Notes: a model not told the origin generated them from the sequence alone. Positions 8,269 to 17,135 are shown, counted from the first letter of the stretch. The stretch is DNA of 64,000 nucleotides from Owenweeksia sp963758205 (GCA_963758205.1 CAVWUM010000002.1:558001-622000), one strand, 5' to 3'. Numbers and translations are program-made.

Positions 8269-9510
8269 ATGAAAGCAGGAGTATTATTAGAAAACACACG
8301 TATTGCCTACCAGTCTATTAAAGGCCAATTGCTGCGCACTATACTTACCGCACTTATTATTGCCATTGGTATTATGGCACTGGTTGGCATCCTTACAGCT
8401 ATTGATGCTATTAAATCCGGACTTACCGGGCAGCTATCCTTACTAGGAGCCAACACTTTTACCATCCAAAACCGGGGGCCAAACATACAGATAGGACGTG
8501 GAGGCAAAAAGCCAAAGACCTACCCTAACATTACCTATGACCAGGCGCTGGAGTTTAAAAGCAGATTTAAAGAGCAGCCTGCTTTGGCCAGTGTAAGCTA
8601 CATGGCTTCTTTATCTGAGGTTACTTATCAAAACAAAAAAACCAACCCCAACATCAGCGTTATGGCCATGGATGAAAACTACCTGCCCACCGCTGGGTAC
8701 GAGTTGGAATACGGCCGCAATATTACCGAAGCCGATGTGTTGAATACCACACCCGTAGCGCTAATCGGTCAGGAGGTTGTGGATAAACTTTTTGAATCTA
8801 CCGAGCCTTTGGGTAAAATTATAAACCTGAATGGAAGACGCCTTAAGGTGGTGGGCGTACTGGCCGAAAAGGGAAATGCTTTTGGCTTTGGTGGCGATAA
8901 ATCGGTGTTTATTCCCATCTCAAAAGCTCGTGCTATTTTCAGCAGTTCCAATCAAAGTTTTTCGGTTAACGTAATGGCCCTACAGGGCGACCAGGTAGAT
9001 CATGTTTCAAGCGAAGCAACGGTGGTGATGCGCTCTATCCGTAAACTAAGGCCTAAGGAAGAAACCAATTTTCATATTACTAAAAGCGATAACCTTTCTC
9101 AAACCCTTATTGAGAGCCTGAGCTTTGTAACCATTGCTGCCGTGCTTATAGCCGCAATCACCATGTTGGGAGCTGCCATTGCGCTTATGAATATTATGCT
9201 GGTTTCGGTTACCGAACGTACAAGGGAGATAGGCGTTCGCAAAGCTATAGGTGCAAAATCAACTACCATCCGCAGCCAATTTTTAACAGAGGCCGTACTC
9301 ATTTGCCTTTTAGGCGGAGTGGCCGGAGTGCTGCTGGGTATTGTAATCGGTAATTTAATTTCTACTGTGGTGGGAGGGTCCTTCATTATCCCCTGGCTCT
9401 GGATGTTTATGGCCTTTGTATTATGCTTTTTAACCGGATTGGTTTCTGGTTTCTATCCTGCACTAAAGGCTTCCCGGCTTGATCCTATTGAATCGCTACG
9501 CTATGAGTAG
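8269..9510 (+). CDS. ABC transporter permease, MacB/FtsX type
   Basis: From the ATG at 8269 the protein has 413 residues and starts MKAGVLLENTRIAYQSIKGQ. The first transmembrane helix (TILTALIIAIGIMALVGILT) is followed by a MacB-type periplasmic core domain of about 220 residues. Three C-terminal helices form the FtsX domain, including ALMNIMLVSVTERTREIGVR and a final pair ending SGFYPALKASRLDPIESLRYE. That ending is the classic coupling-helix signature. The longer frame from 8179 adds 30 residues that lie outside the conserved family start, so I reject it. It would partner an ATPase and export a lipoprotein, peptide or small molecule, but no ATPase gene is adjacent. Confidence 0.88.
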   Translation: MKAGVLLENTRIAYQSIKGQLLRTILTALIIAIGIMALVGILTAIDAIKSGLTGQLSLLGANTFTIQNRGPNIQIGRGGKKPKTYPNITYDQALEFKSRFKEQPALASVSYMASLSEVTYQNKKTNPNISVMAMDENYLPTAGYELEYGRNITEADVLNTTPVALIGQEVVDKLFESTEPLGKIINLNGRRLKVVGVLAEKGNAFGFGGDKSVFIPISKARAIFSSSNQSFSVNVMALQGDQVDHVSSEATVVMRSIRKLRPKEETNFHITKSDNLSQTLIESLSFVTIAAVLIAAITMLGAAIALMNIMLVSVTERTREIGVRKAIGAKSTTIRSQFLTEAVLICLLGGVAGVLLGIVIGNLISTVVGGSFIIPWLWMFMAFVLCFLTGLVSGFYPALKASRLDPIESLRYE

Positions 9511-9594
9511 GGCGGTTTCGTAGATAAAGAAATGTACTCGATTAGTGGAGGCTGGACAGCCTGCGGGGTGGTAATTCCCGTAAGGAATAAAAAA

Positions 9595-9628
9595 AAGAAT
9601 CCACTTGAATGTAAACAAGTGGATTCTT
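9595..9628 (-). terminator. Perfect 13-bp hairpin, terminator
   Basis: AAGAATCCACTTG at 9595-9607 pairs perfectly with 9616-9628 across an 8-base loop. On the minus strand it is followed by a run of T, so it is best oriented for minus-strand transcription. It may also stop read-through from the permease gene. Confidence 0.75.
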
Positions 9629-9853
9629 ATACTACGTGATTAGGTTAAGTTTAGGAAAAAAGCTTCGATTGAAAAATTTTCAGTCTTTAGTTCGCTAAAG
9701 CTCTCTCCGATATCGTAAAATCTATGCCGCCTGGCGCTTACCACTCAAATTCAGCTTTTTACAATATATTATTTTCAACTATAATTCCCCATATGGGAAA
9801 TTACTTTTAAATTAGGGAAGAAGGGACTTTTACCTAACAGCCATAAACAAAAA

Positions 9854-9885
9854 AAGCCCTGTTGATTTAAACATCAACAGGGCTT
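9854..9885 (-). terminator. Rho-independent terminator of the rpmB-rpmG-DUF4295 unit
   Basis: AAGCCCTGTTGAT at 9854-9866 pairs perfectly with 9873-9885 across a 6-base loop. On the minus strand it is followed by a T-run. It lies 21 bases past the stop codon of the DUF4295 gene. Confidence 0.9.
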
Positions 9886-9906
9886 AGATTTTATAAACGG
9901 GGCTTC

Positions 9907-10059
9907 TTAGTTCTTCAAGAAGTCGTTTACCAATTCTTTATTCATCACTTTTTCCTCAAAAGTGTAAGCTCCGGTTTTAGAGCTCTTTACCATCTTTACC
10001 ACTTTAGTAAAAGATGCAGAGTCTCCTTTCTTTAGTGTTGCAACTACCTTCTTTGCCAT
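9907..10059 (-). CDS. DUF4295 small basic protein, ribosome-linked
   Basis: This 50-residue protein reads MAKKVVATLKKGDSASFTKV and ends in NKELVNDFLKN. It matches the DUF4295 family, found in Bacteroidota directly after rpmG. The stop is TAA at 9907-9909 and the start ATG at 10059. It is very Lys-rich, as expected for a ribosomal protein. From memory, and not checkable here, a protein of this kind was seen in a Flavobacterium ribosome structure and named bL38. It follows rpmG by 18 bases on the same strand and is the last gene before a strong terminator. Confidence 0.88.
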   Translation of the reverse strand: MAKKVVATLKKGDSASFTKVVKMVKSSKTGAYTFEEKVMNKELVNDFLKN

Positions 10060-10077
10060 CGTTACTAATTTTTAAAA

Positions 10078-10260
10078 TTATTTAATCTCCTTGTGTAGGG
10101 TTTTGCGCTTAAGTACAGGGTTGTACTTCTTAAGCTCCAATCTGTCAGGAGAGTTCTTTTTGTTTTTGGTTGTAATATAACGAGAGGTTCCTGGCATTCC
10201 AGTCTCCTTGTGCTCGGTGCACTCCATTATAACCTGTACGCGGTTTCCTTTTTTAGCCAT
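10078..10260 (-). CDS. rpmG: 50S ribosomal protein bL33
   Basis: This 60-residue protein of the large ribosomal subunit reads MAKKGNRVQVIMECTEHKET and continues YITTKNKKNSPDRLELKKYN. It contains the bL33 core R-Y-x-T-x-K-N-x-x-N. The zinc-binding cysteine pairs of some bL33 forms are missing (only one Cys, in MECTEH), so this is the zinc-independent type. It lies 9 bases after rpmB and is co-directional with it and with DUF4295. Confidence 0.96.
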   Translation of the reverse strand: MAKKGNRVQVIMECTEHKETGMPGTSRYITTKNKKNSPDRLELKKYNPVLKRKTLHKEIK

Positions 10261-10269
10261 GGCGAATTA

Positions 10270-10509
10270 TTATTTTGTAAGAAATCCTTTTTCGCGCGCT
10301 TCTTTAAGCACAGCAGTAATTCCTTTCTTATTAATGTTTTTCAGGGCAGAAGTTGACACTTTAAGAGTAACCCATTTGTCTTCTTCAGGAATGTAGAAGC
10401 GCTTTTTCATAAGGTTTACATTAAACTTGCGCTTGTTCTTCTTATTAGAGAAGGATACACTGTTTCCTGTAATGGCCTTTTTACCTGTTAATTCACAAAC
10501 TCGTGACAT
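10270..10509 (-). CDS. rpmB: 50S ribosomal protein bL28
   Basis: This 79-residue protein starts MSRVCELTGKKAITGNSVSF and continues NKKNKRKFNVNLMKKRFYIP, the typical bL28 N-terminal half. It then has WVTLKVSTSALKNINKKGI. It is the first gene of a tight three-gene ribosomal unit with rpmG and DUF4295. A good Bacteroidota promoter lies 28 bases upstream. Confidence 0.97.
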   Translation of the reverse strand: MSRVCELTGKKAITGNSVSFSNKKNKRKFNVNLMKKRFYIPEEDKWVTLKVSTSALKNINKKGITAVLKEAREKGFLTK

Positions 10510-10536
10510 GATTTCTGCTCGTTAAAAATTGGTTTG

Positions 10537-10544
10537 CAAAAGTA
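10537..10544 (-). promoter_or_regulatory. Promoter for rpmB-rpmG-DUF4295
   Basis: CAAAAGTA on the plus strand is TACTTTTG on the coding strand, matching the -7 consensus TAnnTTTG. A TTG (-33-like) lies about 20 bases further upstream, near 10565. Spacing and sequence are close to the Bacteroidota consensus. Confidence 0.7.
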
Positions 10545-10569
10545 TATAAACTTTTACTTCTCCACAATA

Positions 10570-11817
10570 CTACACTTTAATTTTTTGAACCTCCCTGCGC
10601 AGCATATCCAGCCCCATCAGGGCGGTTTTTTGGATGTTGCGCTCGCGGTTACGGCCAAAGCTGAAACAGCGTGCCTTTGCACCATTAGGTCCGGCTACTG
10701 CAATCCATATTGTACCCACCGGTTTTTCAGGTGTACCTCCGGTAGGCCCGGCCACACCACTGGTAGCAATGGCAAAATCGGTATGAAACTTTTGGCGGGC
10801 ACCTTCTGCCATTTGCAATACCACCTCTTCCGACACTGCTCCATTTTTTCGAATTGCTTCAGGATCCACACCCAAAAGTTCAACCTTGGCTTGATTGGCA
10901 TAGCTAACCACACTACCCATAAAATACTCCGAGCTACCCGAAACCGATGTGATGAGATGAGCTATGTAGCCACCAGTACAGCTTTCGGCTGTGCTTAGCG
11001 TACTATCACTGTTCTTTAAGCTGATCCCGATAACCTCCTCAAGCGTTTGGGCATTTTCACCAAATACTATATCACCCAGTATATCAATTACCTTTTGTGC
11101 TTCGGTCTCCACCATTTTCCGGGCATCCTCTTCAGTACCTATATAGGATGTAAGCCTGAGCCTAACCATACCTGCTGATGGTAAATAGGCCAACTTAACC
11201 CCCTTGGGTAAATTTGTTTCCCACTCTTTAAGCATTTCAGCCAGTTCACTTTCGGGTACACCTTGCGTAAGTATGGTTTTATGCACCACGGTACCTTTTT
11301 GAAGATTCTCTCTTATCCAGGGCAAAATGGTATGTTCAACCAGTTTCTCCGTTTCGTAAGGTACTCCGGGCAAGGAGAAAAAATACCTGCCATCTTTTTC
11401 AAAGCGCATACCGGGTGCCGTGCCCATTTTATTTGGTAGCGGAGTACATACATTGGGTAAAAAGGCCTGCCCACGATTGGTTTCTGACGGAACTCTATTG
11501 AATGAGGCAAACAGCTTTGTTATGTGATCAAATACATTCTGGTGAAAAACCAACTCGCCACCAAAGTATTCATTGAGTGTTTTTTTGGTGATATCATCAT
11601 TGGTAGGCCCGAGACCTCCTGTCATAAACACCAGTTTGGTTTCAGGCAGTATGGCATCCAATGCTTGTTTTATGGTATCGGCATCATCTGCAATTACGCG
11701 CTTCTGCTTTACTGAAATCCCATTTAGGTTTAGATGGGTAGCTATAAATGTTGAGTTGGTATCGGTAGTCTGGCCAATGAGTATTTCATCGCCAATGGCT
11801 ATGAGTTCTGCCTGCAC
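10570..11817 (-). CDS. cinA: CinA family protein (nicotinamide-nucleotide amidohydrolase)
   Basis: This 415-residue protein has the full CinA architecture. The N-terminal molybdopterin-binding-like domain contains ELIAIGDEILIGQTTDTNS and the loop MTGGLGPTNDDITKK. The C-terminal PncC-type amidohydrolase domain contains STAESCTGGYIAHLITSVSG and ATSGVAGPTGGTPEKPVGT. The family hydrolyses nicotinamide mononucleotide, and the N-terminal domain of some members cleaves ADP-ribose, so a role in pyridine-nucleotide salvage is likely. It lies upstream of rpmB on the same strand, with rpmB's own promoter between them. Confidence 0.95.
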   Translation of the reverse strand: MQAELIAIGDEILIGQTTDTNSTFIATHLNLNGISVKQKRVIADDADTIKQALDAILPETKLVFMTGGLGPTNDDITKKTLNEYFGGELVFHQNVFDHITKLFASFNRVPSETNRGQAFLPNVCTPLPNKMGTAPGMRFEKDGRYFFSLPGVPYETEKLVEHTILPWIRENLQKGTVVHKTILTQGVPESELAEMLKEWETNLPKGVKLAYLPSAGMVRLRLTSYIGTEEDARKMVETEAQKVIDILGDIVFGENAQTLEEVIGISLKNSDSTLSTAESCTGGYIAHLITSVSGSSEYFMGSVVSYANQAKVELLGVDPEAIRKNGAVSEEVVLQMAEGARQKFHTDFAIATSGVAGPTGGTPEKPVGTIWIAVAGPNGAKARCFSFGRNRERNIQKTALMGLDMLRREVQKIKV

Positions 11818-11836
11818 AGTATTGTTGATTTTCCCA

Positions 11837-11844
11837 CAAAAATA
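11837..11844 (-). promoter_or_regulatory. Bacteroidota -7 element for cinA
   Basis: CAAAAATA on the plus strand is TATTTTTG on the coding strand. It lies 20 bases upstream of the cinA start codon. Confidence 0.6.
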
Positions 11845-11942
11845 GGATAAGTCAGTTAAGTAATTTTACTTATACCTAATCCCCAAATATTATTACCCTT
11901 AAATGTTAGCTTTAGCTTATAACCGTCTATAAAGAGGATTAC

Positions 11943-11950
11943 TATTTTTG
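11943..11950 (+). promoter_or_regulatory. Bacteroidota -7 element for the DUF4197 gene
   Basis: TATTTTTG matches TAnnTTTG. Its position decides the start of the following gene: an upstream in-frame start at 11948 would lie inside the promoter, so the ATG at 11966 is preferred. Confidence 0.6.
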
Positions 11951-11965
11951 CTAAAAACCACAGCG

Positions 11966-12673
11966 ATGAGAATATTTATAACTGCATTTTGCCTGCTTGC
12001 ATTAACCGCCTGCGACCAACTGGGTGCCGTACTTGAAACTGCCGGCACAATGACCACACCCCCCAGCGAAGCCGAAATTTCAAGAGGAATACGGGAGGCG
12101 TTGATTGTAGGTGCGCGAAACTCAATCGCCCAAACTTCTAAAGCCAACGGTTTTTACAATAACTCACTTATCAAAATTCCATTTCCACCGGAAGCTAAAA
12201 AAGTGGAAGAAACAGCGCGTAACCTGGGTTTGGGCAATCAGGTTGATCAGTTTATTGAGACCATGAATCATGGGGCAGAACAGGCCTCTGCCAAAGCCAC
12301 GGACATTTTTGTGAGTGCCATTCAGCAAATGACTTTACAGGATGTGTATGACATTTGGCGAGGAAGCAATGATGCCGCCACCCAATTTTTAAAGCGTACT
12401 ACACAATCAAAACTTGAGACTGAGTTCAGGCCGGTAATTAAATCAACTCTCGACCAGGTGCAGCTTACCAAATACTGGAACCCATTGGCGGATAACTACA
12501 ATAAAATTCCTTTTGTGACCAAGGTAAATCCAAACCTTGACGAGTATGTGCTGGCCGAAACGCTGGACGGACTGTTTTTGGTAATTGCGCAGGAAGAAGC
12601 CAAAATACGGGAAAACCCGGCTGCACGAGTGAGTGATATTTTAAGAAGAGTATTTGGGTATCCACAGGGGTAA
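11966..12673 (+). CDS. DUF4197 family lipoprotein
   Basis: From the ATG at 11966 the 235-residue protein begins MRIFITAFCLLALTACDQLG, a lipoprotein signal with Cys at about residue 16. The mature sequence matches the DUF4197 family: EISRGIREALIVGARNSIAQ, GFYNNSLIKIPFPPEAKKVE and NYNKIPFVTKVNPNLDEYV. The family is widespread but uncharacterised; the conserved helical pattern suggests a periplasmic, membrane-anchored binding or scaffold protein. It is transcribed divergently from cinA and convergently with PBP1A. Confidence 0.85.
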   Translation: MRIFITAFCLLALTACDQLGAVLETAGTMTTPPSEAEISRGIREALIVGARNSIAQTSKANGFYNNSLIKIPFPPEAKKVEETARNLGLGNQVDQFIETMNHGAEQASAKATDIFVSAIQQMTLQDVYDIWRGSNDAATQFLKRTTQSKLETEFRPVIKSTLDQVQLTKYWNPLADNYNKIPFVTKVNPNLDEYVLAETLDGLFLVIAQEEAKIRENPAARVSDILRRVFGYPQG

Positions 12674-12779
12674 TTGAAAACCGGAACATAGTTATCTATC
12701 AATAGGATAATTAGGTAAGACGCTTCGACTATCGCTCAGCGTGACCTGGCGTTGTATCTGGTATCTAGTATCTAGTAAG

Positions 12780-15095
12780 TTATTTTCGCCTTTTAAATAT
12801 CCTTTCCAAAAAGCCTTTCTTCTTTTCAGGCTGCTTATGGTCCGGTTCTTCTCCTTCATCCCTTTCGGGGGATACGGGTTTACCCTCTTCATCGCGGAAT
12901 ATCCCAAAAAAGGAATCGAATAAGGTTTCTTCCCTGAAGTCTTCACAATTCATGCGCGATTGCAGTTCAGGTGACAACTCATCAAAACTGGCGCTGGTAT
13001 AAAAATTAAGATCCGGTGAACGGTTAATGATTTTAAAGAACTCGCCAAATACCGGCAAAGCCATAGCTGAGCCGCTCCCATAGGTTCCACTACGAAAGTG
13101 TACCACCGGGCTGGAAGCTCCTACCCAAACCCCGGCCACCAGGTTGGGATTATAGCCTATAAACCATCCATCGGTGTAATTTTGAGCAGTACCCGTTTTC
13201 CCCGCAAGGGAGTTGGGCAAGCCATATACATTGCGCAAGCGGGTAGCCGTTCCATTATTTATTACAGCCTGCAACATTTCATTTATCATAGCAGGAATGT
13301 CTTCATCAATAATGCGCTGGGCAGTTGGCGATGCCTTATGCTCGTAAAGCACCTCACCCCTCCCATTTTCAATTTTTTCGATGTAATAGGGCTCCACTTC
13401 ATATCCGCCATTGGCAAAAACAGAGTAGGCCTGCACCATTTCATATAAGGTTACGCTACCAGTGCCCAACGCCACTGAAGGATCTTTTGGCAACTTGCTG
13501 CTTATACCCAACTGCCTCGCCATCATTAATACATTATTGATACCGGCTTCAAAAAGAGTTTGCACCGCAGCCACGTTTACTGATTTAGTGAGAGCGCCTT
13601 TCATGCTGTAAAAGCCACCGTATTCATCATCATAATTACGGGGAGTCCAGTTTTCATAGTCCTCATACATGCGTTGCTCATTACTTATATAACCACACGG
13701 ATCAGCACCCTGGCTGAGTGCCGTGGCATATACAATAGGCTTAAACGTGGATGCCGCCTGCCGCCTTGCCAAAACATGATCATAGGGCATAAAGCGATGG
13801 CTAAGCCCGCCCGACCAGGCCAGGATGCCGCCATTGCCGGGTTGCATGGCCAGAAAACCACAGTTGAGCAATTTGATGTAATACTCTACTGAATCACGGA
13901 TGCTCATCTCCAAAACGGTATCGCCTTGTCGAGCATACACCTGTACGGGGTGTTTTTTATTCAGGTAATACTTCATCGAATCATCGGGCAAGTCCCTTCG
14001 CCTTAAATTCTGGTAGCTATGGCTGCGAATCAATTCGGAATCATAAACCTGCGTTTGGGCACCCCAGGGTTTGCGGCCTTTCCAATGTTGATCAAAAAGT
14101 TTTTGCAGGCGCGTCATATGTTTTTTAATAGCTGCATCAGCCGCCTGTTGCATTTGCAGATTAAGGGTGGTATAGATTTTAAGTCCATCCTGCTCCAGGT
14201 CGTAAGGCTTGCCATCATTAGCGAGTTGGCCTTCAAGCAGTTCCAAGGCCTTTGATTTTACATGCGCCATAAAGTAGGGTGCGCGCGAATCCTCCCCCAG
14301 CTTATTATAGTCCAGTTTTAGCTCTGTTACTTTTAGGCTGTCATAAACTGACTGATCCAGATAACCGTAGCGCACCATCTGGTGTAAAACCACATTGCGC
14401 CTGCCTTTGGCATGATCAGGATGCAAACGTGGATTGTAATAAGTACTGGCCTTCAACATACCAATCAACACCGCTGATTCGGCAGGTTGCAGCTGTGCCG
14501 GCTTTTTACTGAAAAACCGCTGACTGGCGGCTTCTATGCCATAGGTGTTCTCCGAAAAGGGAACGGTATTCAGGTAAAATTCAAGTATCTGTTCTTTGGA
14601 GTAAAGTTCTTCCAAACGATTGGCCAATATGATCTCCTTAAATTTATTTACAGGAAGGGTAAGGAAACTAAAATCCCTTCGTCCATATAGATTTTTGGCC
14701 AATTGTTGGGTAATGGTACTTCCCCCTCCTGCACTTTCATCCTGCAGTAATATGCTCTTGAAAATAACTCTAAGCACACTCCGCTTATCTACCCCATCAT
14801 GCTCGTAAAAGCGGGCATCCTCGGTGGCTACCAGGGCATCAAGCAAATGTTGCGGTAAATCCTGAAGGTTGGCATTAGTGCGGTTTTCGGAGAAGATCTT
14901 ACCAATTAATTTTTCGTCCGATGAATACACCAAAGTGGCAGTAGCATTGCGTATATCGCTCAGTTCATCATCTCCCGGCAAGGGGCCAAACGCACCCCAC
15001 TTTACCGAGAAGAAGAAAAGCACCAATGCTAATATACCAAGCAGCATGAGCGACAGCCCCCACCACAAAAGTCTTTTAAGAGTTTTTCTCTTCAT
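12780..15095 (-). CDS. mrcA: Penicillin-binding protein 1A, bifunctional transglycosylase/transpeptidase
   Basis: This 771-residue class A PBP polymerises and cross-links peptidoglycan. A transmembrane anchor spans about residues 8-30. The GT51 transglycosylase domain carries the catalytic Glu in VATEDARFYEHDGVD (E92) and STITQQLAKNLYGRRDF. The transpeptidase domain shows all three penicillin-binding motifs: STFK at 449-452, SVN at 505-507 and KTGT at 633-636. A Lys/Arg-rich tail (KKKGFLERIFKRRK) closes the protein. Length is normal for the family and no residues are missing. It appears monocistronic. Confidence 0.96.
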   Translation of the reverse strand: MKRKTLKRLLWWGLSLMLLGILALVLFFFSVKWGAFGPLPGDDELSDIRNATATLVYSSDEKLIGKIFSENRTNANLQDLPQHLLDALVATEDARFYEHDGVDKRSVLRVIFKSILLQDESAGGGSTITQQLAKNLYGRRDFSFLTLPVNKFKEIILANRLEELYSKEQILEFYLNTVPFSENTYGIEAASQRFFSKKPAQLQPAESAVLIGMLKASTYYNPRLHPDHAKGRRNVVLHQMVRYGYLDQSVYDSLKVTELKLDYNKLGEDSRAPYFMAHVKSKALELLEGQLANDGKPYDLEQDGLKIYTTLNLQMQQAADAAIKKHMTRLQKLFDQHWKGRKPWGAQTQVYDSELIRSHSYQNLRRRDLPDDSMKYYLNKKHPVQVYARQGDTVLEMSIRDSVEYYIKLLNCGFLAMQPGNGGILAWSGGLSHRFMPYDHVLARRQAASTFKPIVYATALSQGADPCGYISNEQRMYEDYENWTPRNYDDEYGGFYSMKGALTKSVNVAAVQTLFEAGINNVLMMARQLGISSKLPKDPSVALGTGSVTLYEMVQAYSVFANGGYEVEPYYIEKIENGRGEVLYEHKASPTAQRIIDEDIPAMINEMLQAVINNGTATRLRNVYGLPNSLAGKTGTAQNYTDGWFIGYNPNLVAGVWVGASSPVVHFRSGTYGSGSAMALPVFGEFFKIINRSPDLNFYTSASFDELSPELQSRMNCEDFREETLFDSFFGIFRDEEGKPVSPERDEGEEPDHKQPEKKKGFLERIFKRRK

Positions 15096-15102
15096 AACCT
15101 TC

Positions 15103-15110
15103 CAAAACTA
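15103..15110 (-). promoter_or_regulatory. Bacteroidota -7 element for PBP1A
   Basis: CAAAACTA on the plus strand is TAGTTTTG on the coding strand. It lies only 7 bases upstream of the start codon, so the message would have almost no leader. Confidence 0.5.
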
Positions 15111-15157
15111 AGGCAACACCGTAAAATGTAAAATGATTACGGCACACCGAAAAATAT

Positions 15158-15182
15158 AAAAGGCCCCAAATTGGAGCCTTTT
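15158..15182 (-). terminator. Rho-independent terminator
   Basis: AAAAGGC pairs with GCCTTTT around an inner CC/GG pair and an A/T loop. It lies 23 bases beyond the stop of the gene at 15206 and has T-rich flanks on both strands. Confidence 0.65.
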
Positions 15183-15205
15183 AATAGTATTGAGAATTTA
15201 CTTTA

Positions 15206-15721
15206 TCAAATCCGCTTCATCTGTTGCTTAATCATCTTTACCTGATCATTAAGCATACCACGGGTATCCAGCTTTTTTACATCAGCTAAAAGTACCATGG
15301 CCTCGCGTTTTCTGCGTTTGGCGATGGCTATACCGGCCAGTTGCAATTTAGCCATAGCCTGGTCGGTCTTCATACGCAATCCAGTTGAAAGCGCCTTGCG
15401 CAAAAATGTTTCGGCTTTACCAATCCCTGTTTGAGAGTGTATCATACCCTGTAGCATATACCAATATGCCAACTGGCTTTTTATTAAAGTTTGCTCGGGA
15501 TTCTTAATACGGTTAAGGGATTTTTCAGCTCCGGCCATATTGTTTTTACGCAGGTGCCAAAAGGCCAGTAAAATGTTTTCGTTACGGAAGTAGGTGAGCA
15601 AAACAAGGCCGGCCAGCAGTACCAGCATTATGCCGTTACCAATATTGCCTTCAATAAACTGCCATACGGCCCCGGCAAAGATGAGCGCTGTGAGGGCGAG
15701 ACGAATGATTTTATTCCACAT
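15206..15721 (-). CDS. Small membrane protein with TPR-like helices
   Basis: The 171-residue protein begins with two hydrophobic helices (LALTALIFAGAVWQFI and IGNGIMLVLLAGLVLLTYF). A helical cytoplasmic domain with TPR-like spacing follows: LLAFWHLRKNNMAGAEKSLN, YWYMLQGMIHSQTGIGKAET and AMAKLQLAGIAIAKRRKREA. It is rich in Lys and Arg. Such proteins are common in Bacteroidota without an assigned role; a scaffold function is only an inference. It has its own promoter-like element and terminator, so it is probably transcribed alone. Confidence 0.65.
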   Translation of the reverse strand: MWNKIIRLALTALIFAGAVWQFIEGNIGNGIMLVLLAGLVLLTYFRNENILLAFWHLRKNNMAGAEKSLNRIKNPEQTLIKSQLAYWYMLQGMIHSQTGIGKAETFLRKALSTGLRMKTDQAMAKLQLAGIAIAKRRKREAMVLLADVKKLDTRGMLNDQVKMIKQQMKRI

Positions 15722-15741
15722 GGGGCTTCAAAAATTTCGCG

Positions 15742-15749
15742 CAAAGGTA
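15742..15749 (-). promoter_or_regulatory. Bacteroidota -7 element for the TPR membrane protein
   Basis: CAAAGGTA on the plus strand is TACCTTTG on the coding strand, 20 bases upstream of the start at 15721. Confidence 0.6.
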
Positions 15750-15818
15750 GGGATTGAGGCTTTAAAAGAAAGGGTGGGTTGAAAGTGAATTTTGGAAAAG
15801 TGAAAGCAAAAGATGAGA

Positions 15819-17135
15819 CTATTCCACCTCCACATAATACAGCACCCCGCTGTGGTCATCTGTAATAAAGAAGGAGCGATTATCCCAAATAAAAATATCA
15901 CAGGGCCGTCCCTTGCGATCTCCCTTTTGTAAAAAGCCGGTAATTACAGGCTCAGGTCTATGGCCTTTTCGGGAGCGAACCACCTCATACCCTTTATTTA
16001 GCTTTACCTTACCCGAACCATGAAGTGCCACTAAAAAGTAATTGCGGATAGAGGGTGGCCATTGCTCCCCTTCAAAATATTCAAAACCTAATGGCGCTGT
16101 ATGTCCGCCCAGTGGGCTCCATGCTTTGGGAATATCGTTGGCCTTCAAAGTATCCTGATGCCACTCAAAGGTGGTATCAGCGTAAATCTCATCTTTAAAC
16201 TGGTAATAATACGGCCAGCCGTAATGACGACCTTCGGCAATTACATATAAAGCTTCTTCAGGTTTATCATCGCCCAGGTGGTCCGCACCCATATTAGTTG
16301 AAAATAACGAACCCTTCACCCATTTAAGGCCAACGGTATTGCGCACCCCTTTGGCAAAATGGTGCTTATTGCCGCCATCCATATCCATCACCAAAACGGA
16401 GGCACGCACATCTTCCTTCTCCTCACACACGTTGCAACTACTGCCTACAGAAATATAAAGTTGATCATCATGAATAGCGATGGTGCGCGTGAGATGCCAG
16501 CCACCATATTTATAACTCAGGCCATAATCAGGAAATGTGGCCAGCACTTCCTCCGCTCCTGATGGATTCATATCTCCATCAGTATAAGGATAGCGAACCA
16601 GCTTATTTGTTAAAGCCAGGTAAAGCCACTGTTTGCCACTTTTATCGGTATAAAACTGCAAACTATTTGGGTTGCGGAGATTATCCAGATAGGTAATTAT
16701 TGTATCAAATTTTCGCGATTGCCTATTGAAGCCCTCAAAAATGTAAACCCGTCCTTTGGAATTATCTGTTTTGTTATACATATCTGTGGCAAATAGGCGC
16801 CCATCAGGGCTTTTAGCCATAAACCGTAAACGGGCCAGTCCTTCGGCTGCCACACTAATATTCCAGCCATCAGGAATTTTAAGATTGAATTGCTCTCCAC
16901 TTTTTAATGCTATCGGAGCCTCTACAAGTTTTATCCTTTCCCGGCTTACCGAGGCGTCATCCATAGCGGTGGTTATTTCCTGCGGCAAGTCTTTAGGCTC
17001 TTCTTTTCCGCTTTCGCGGGATGGCTGTACGGATGCAGAATCTGCCTGCATTTCCTCAATAGAATTTTCACCGGAAGGTGACTGACATGAGTATATTATG
17101 ATTGTGATGAACGCTATCCAAATTCTAAACGTCAT
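15819..17135 (-). CDS. Glucose/sorbosone dehydrogenase-like beta-propeller lipoprotein
   Basis: The 438-residue protein starts MTFRIWIAFITIIIYSCQSP, a lipoprotein signal with Cys17. A low-complexity Glu/Ser linker follows, then a beta-propeller. Typical blades are LARLRFMAKSPDGRLFATDM, GRVYIFEGFNRQ, QLYISVGSSCNVCEE and GHTAPLGFEYFEGEQWPP. The fold matches soluble PQQ-dependent glucose/L-sorbosone dehydrogenases. Many Bacteroidota relatives have not been shown to bind PQQ, so sugar oxidation in the periplasm is possible but unproven. An unusual Cys-rich loop (SCNVCEE) is present. VOC and small membrane genes lie upstream on the same strand. Confidence 0.78.
   Translation of the reverse strand: MTFRIWIAFITIIIYSCQSPSGENSIEEMQADSASVQPSRESGKEEPKDLPQEITTAMDDASVSRERIKLVEAPIALKSGEQFNLKIPDGWNISVAAEGLARLRFMAKSPDGRLFATDMYNKTDNSKGRVYIFEGFNRQSRKFDTIITYLDNLRNPNSLQFYTDKSGKQWLYLALTNKLVRYPYTDGDMNPSGAEEVLATFPDYGLSYKYGGWHLTRTIAIHDDQLYISVGSSCNVCEEKEDVRASVLVMDMDGGNKHHFAKGVRNTVGLKWVKGSLFSTNMGADHLGDDKPEEALYVIAEGRHYGWPYYYQFKDEIYADTTFEWHQDTLKANDIPKAWSPLGGHTAPLGFEYFEGEQWPPSIRNYFLVALHGSGKVKLNKGYEVVRSRKGHRPEPVITGFLQKGDRKGRPCDIFIWDNRSFFITDDHSGVLYYVEVE

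Larger units (their letters stand above)
9511..9906. other. Intergenic region between convergent genes
   Basis: This 396-base gap separates the plus-strand permease from the minus-strand DUF4295 gene. It holds two strong hairpins (9595-9628 and 9854-9885). The sequence between them has no convincing ORF, and I see no tRNA or other RNA gene. Confidence 0.6.

Noticed and set aside
10534..10998. Plus-strand frame of 154 codons opposite cinA
   Set aside because: It lies wholly within cinA on the other strand, its amino-acid composition is not protein-like, and cinA has full family motifs.
12720..12779. Short tandem TATCT(A/G)G units after the DUF4197 gene
   Set aside because: Only about three 8-10 base units are seen; too short to call a repeat array or CRISPR.
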